Origin: Paramacrobiotus metropolitanus
Lineage: Eukaryota; Tardigrada; Eutardigrada; Parachela; Macrobiotidae
Assembly (NCBI RefSeq): GCF_019649055.1
Contig: NW_026570240.1
Span: forward strand, 744,001 to 808,000
DNA: 64,000 bases
Direction of reading: 5' to 3'
The translations under genes and the position numbers were made by a program. This document shows positions 63,308-64,000 of the stretch, piece after piece; within the stretch, counting starts at the first letter, position 1, and each line of letters begins with the position of its first letter. The notes beneath the pieces are model-generated. The model saw nothing but the letters and a program-made list of their open reading frames with translations. It had not been told where the DNA came from and made no database searches.

Positions 63308-64000
63308 AATTGTGCCTTAATTCGCACTTGTACGAGTATATATACCCCAGCCGTTAGTAGATATTACGAAACCTGCACATTTATCATTAGTAAAATGGTT
63401 TGAGTGGATGGTTTATCCATGGATTCATAGTCAAAGCTTTGGAGAAGATATTTTCCAGTTTTTTTTATGTCTATATGGTTTACAAACGCCAACAAAGCAA
63501 TAACAGTACTAGCTATAGACTTATTACTCTTGACTGGATTTGATCAAGCTAGTCGTACAGTGGGTAACATTTTTTTTGTACTGCATAGCTACATACTCCA
63601 GAAGTAGTAAATCTTCAGGTTGAAACCATTTCACTATCCGAAACTGTTTATTGGAAGCTTTGATTTGTTGATGCCGGTATAGTGTGTGCCTTTTTGCCGT
63701 GTTAATGAGTCAATTGAGTCAACCGGTTAACATTCACTATTTACGATTAAATTATAATAATACAGTACTTCGTTACTTAAATACTTTCATCTAGATACAT
63801 GCTCGGTGGCAATTTACATAAGTAATAATTCATAATGATAATTTCGTTGAAATAGTTTTTTAATAGTATTTTTTCTTTTAATATGGAAATGCAGTTTTGC
63901 ATTTTTAGCCTCAGATACTACGAGTAGGGTAGAGTATGTATCGTGGGCAAGATTTGCGATGTTATGTTGTCCATTTCCTTTGGGTGGCGCGCGCTACGAC
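63308..64000. other. Downstream of TNF-receptor-like gene, nothing recognised
   Basis: AT-rich 3' flank with no open frame of note up to the window edge. Confidence 0.45.

Noticed and set aside
1-64000. CRISPR arrays, operons, rRNA or tRNA genes
   Set aside because: Eukaryotic intron-rich DNA; no regularly spaced repeats and no RNA gene recognised by eye, although a tRNA could be missed without a covariance search.

Overview
The window is nuclear DNA of an animal. Coding sequence is broken by many GT-AG introns, from about 60 bp to almost 2 kb, and base composition is AT-rich. The families present (Cys-loop acetylcholine receptors, a mitochondrial-clan P450, animal Dicer, a TNF-receptor-like protein, an EMI-domain secreted protein, GPATCH3, a C1orf74/UPF0739-like protein) are bilaterian, most likely from a protostome invertebrate. 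I cannot name the phylum from the sequence. There is no bacterial, organellar or CRISPR material. Exon coordinates were worked out by hand from splice sites, phase and family homology.

Layout: 1-5.4 kb is gene-poor and holds a broken heparanase-like (GH79) fragment. 5.5-10.8 kb (-) is an eight-exon mitochondrial-clan cytochrome P450. 10.8-15.2 kb is empty apart from small palindromes. 15.2-35.4 kb is a cluster of nicotinic acetylcholine receptor subunits: alpha-type A (+, 17 exons), alpha-type B (-, 14 exons), a decayed ligand-binding-domain relic (-, 27.7-28.6 kb) and non-alpha C (-, 15 exons). 37.6-44.5 kb (+) is a complete Dicer of 19 exons, followed by GPATCH3 (+, 45.1-47.2 kb). A secreted EMI-domain protein (-) converges on GPATCH3. 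50.1-51.6 kb (+) is a low-complexity secreted protein. 52.4-53.3 kb (-) is a C1orf74-like protein. 53.8-59.8 kb is AT- and repeat-rich with several unassigned exon-like frames. 60.0-63.3 kb (+) is a TNF-receptor-like type I membrane protein.

How the genes relate: A, B and C are different subunits of pentameric ligand-gated cation channels. A and B carry the vicinal-cysteine agonist loop; C lacks it and would be a structural subunit. They arose by local duplication with inversion, and the relic shows loss as well as gain. The rest look like unrelated neighbours. Two gene pairs (receptor A/B and GPATCH3/EMI) converge so closely that their 3' ends overlap on opposite strands.

Main caveats: from about 43.6 to 59.5 kb several otherwise good frames are interrupted by single-base shifts, mostly at homopolymers (Dicer, GPATCH3 twice, the secreted protein, and two unassigned frames). 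The P450 and the receptors show none. Residual assembly indels are the simplest reading, but real lesions are not excluded. I found no clearly novel multi-gene system. The points most worth a second look are receptor C's unusual pore, the antisense 3' overlaps, the perfect short hairpins, the Dicer frame break, and the unassigned coiled-coil/Cys-Trp protein near 59 kb.
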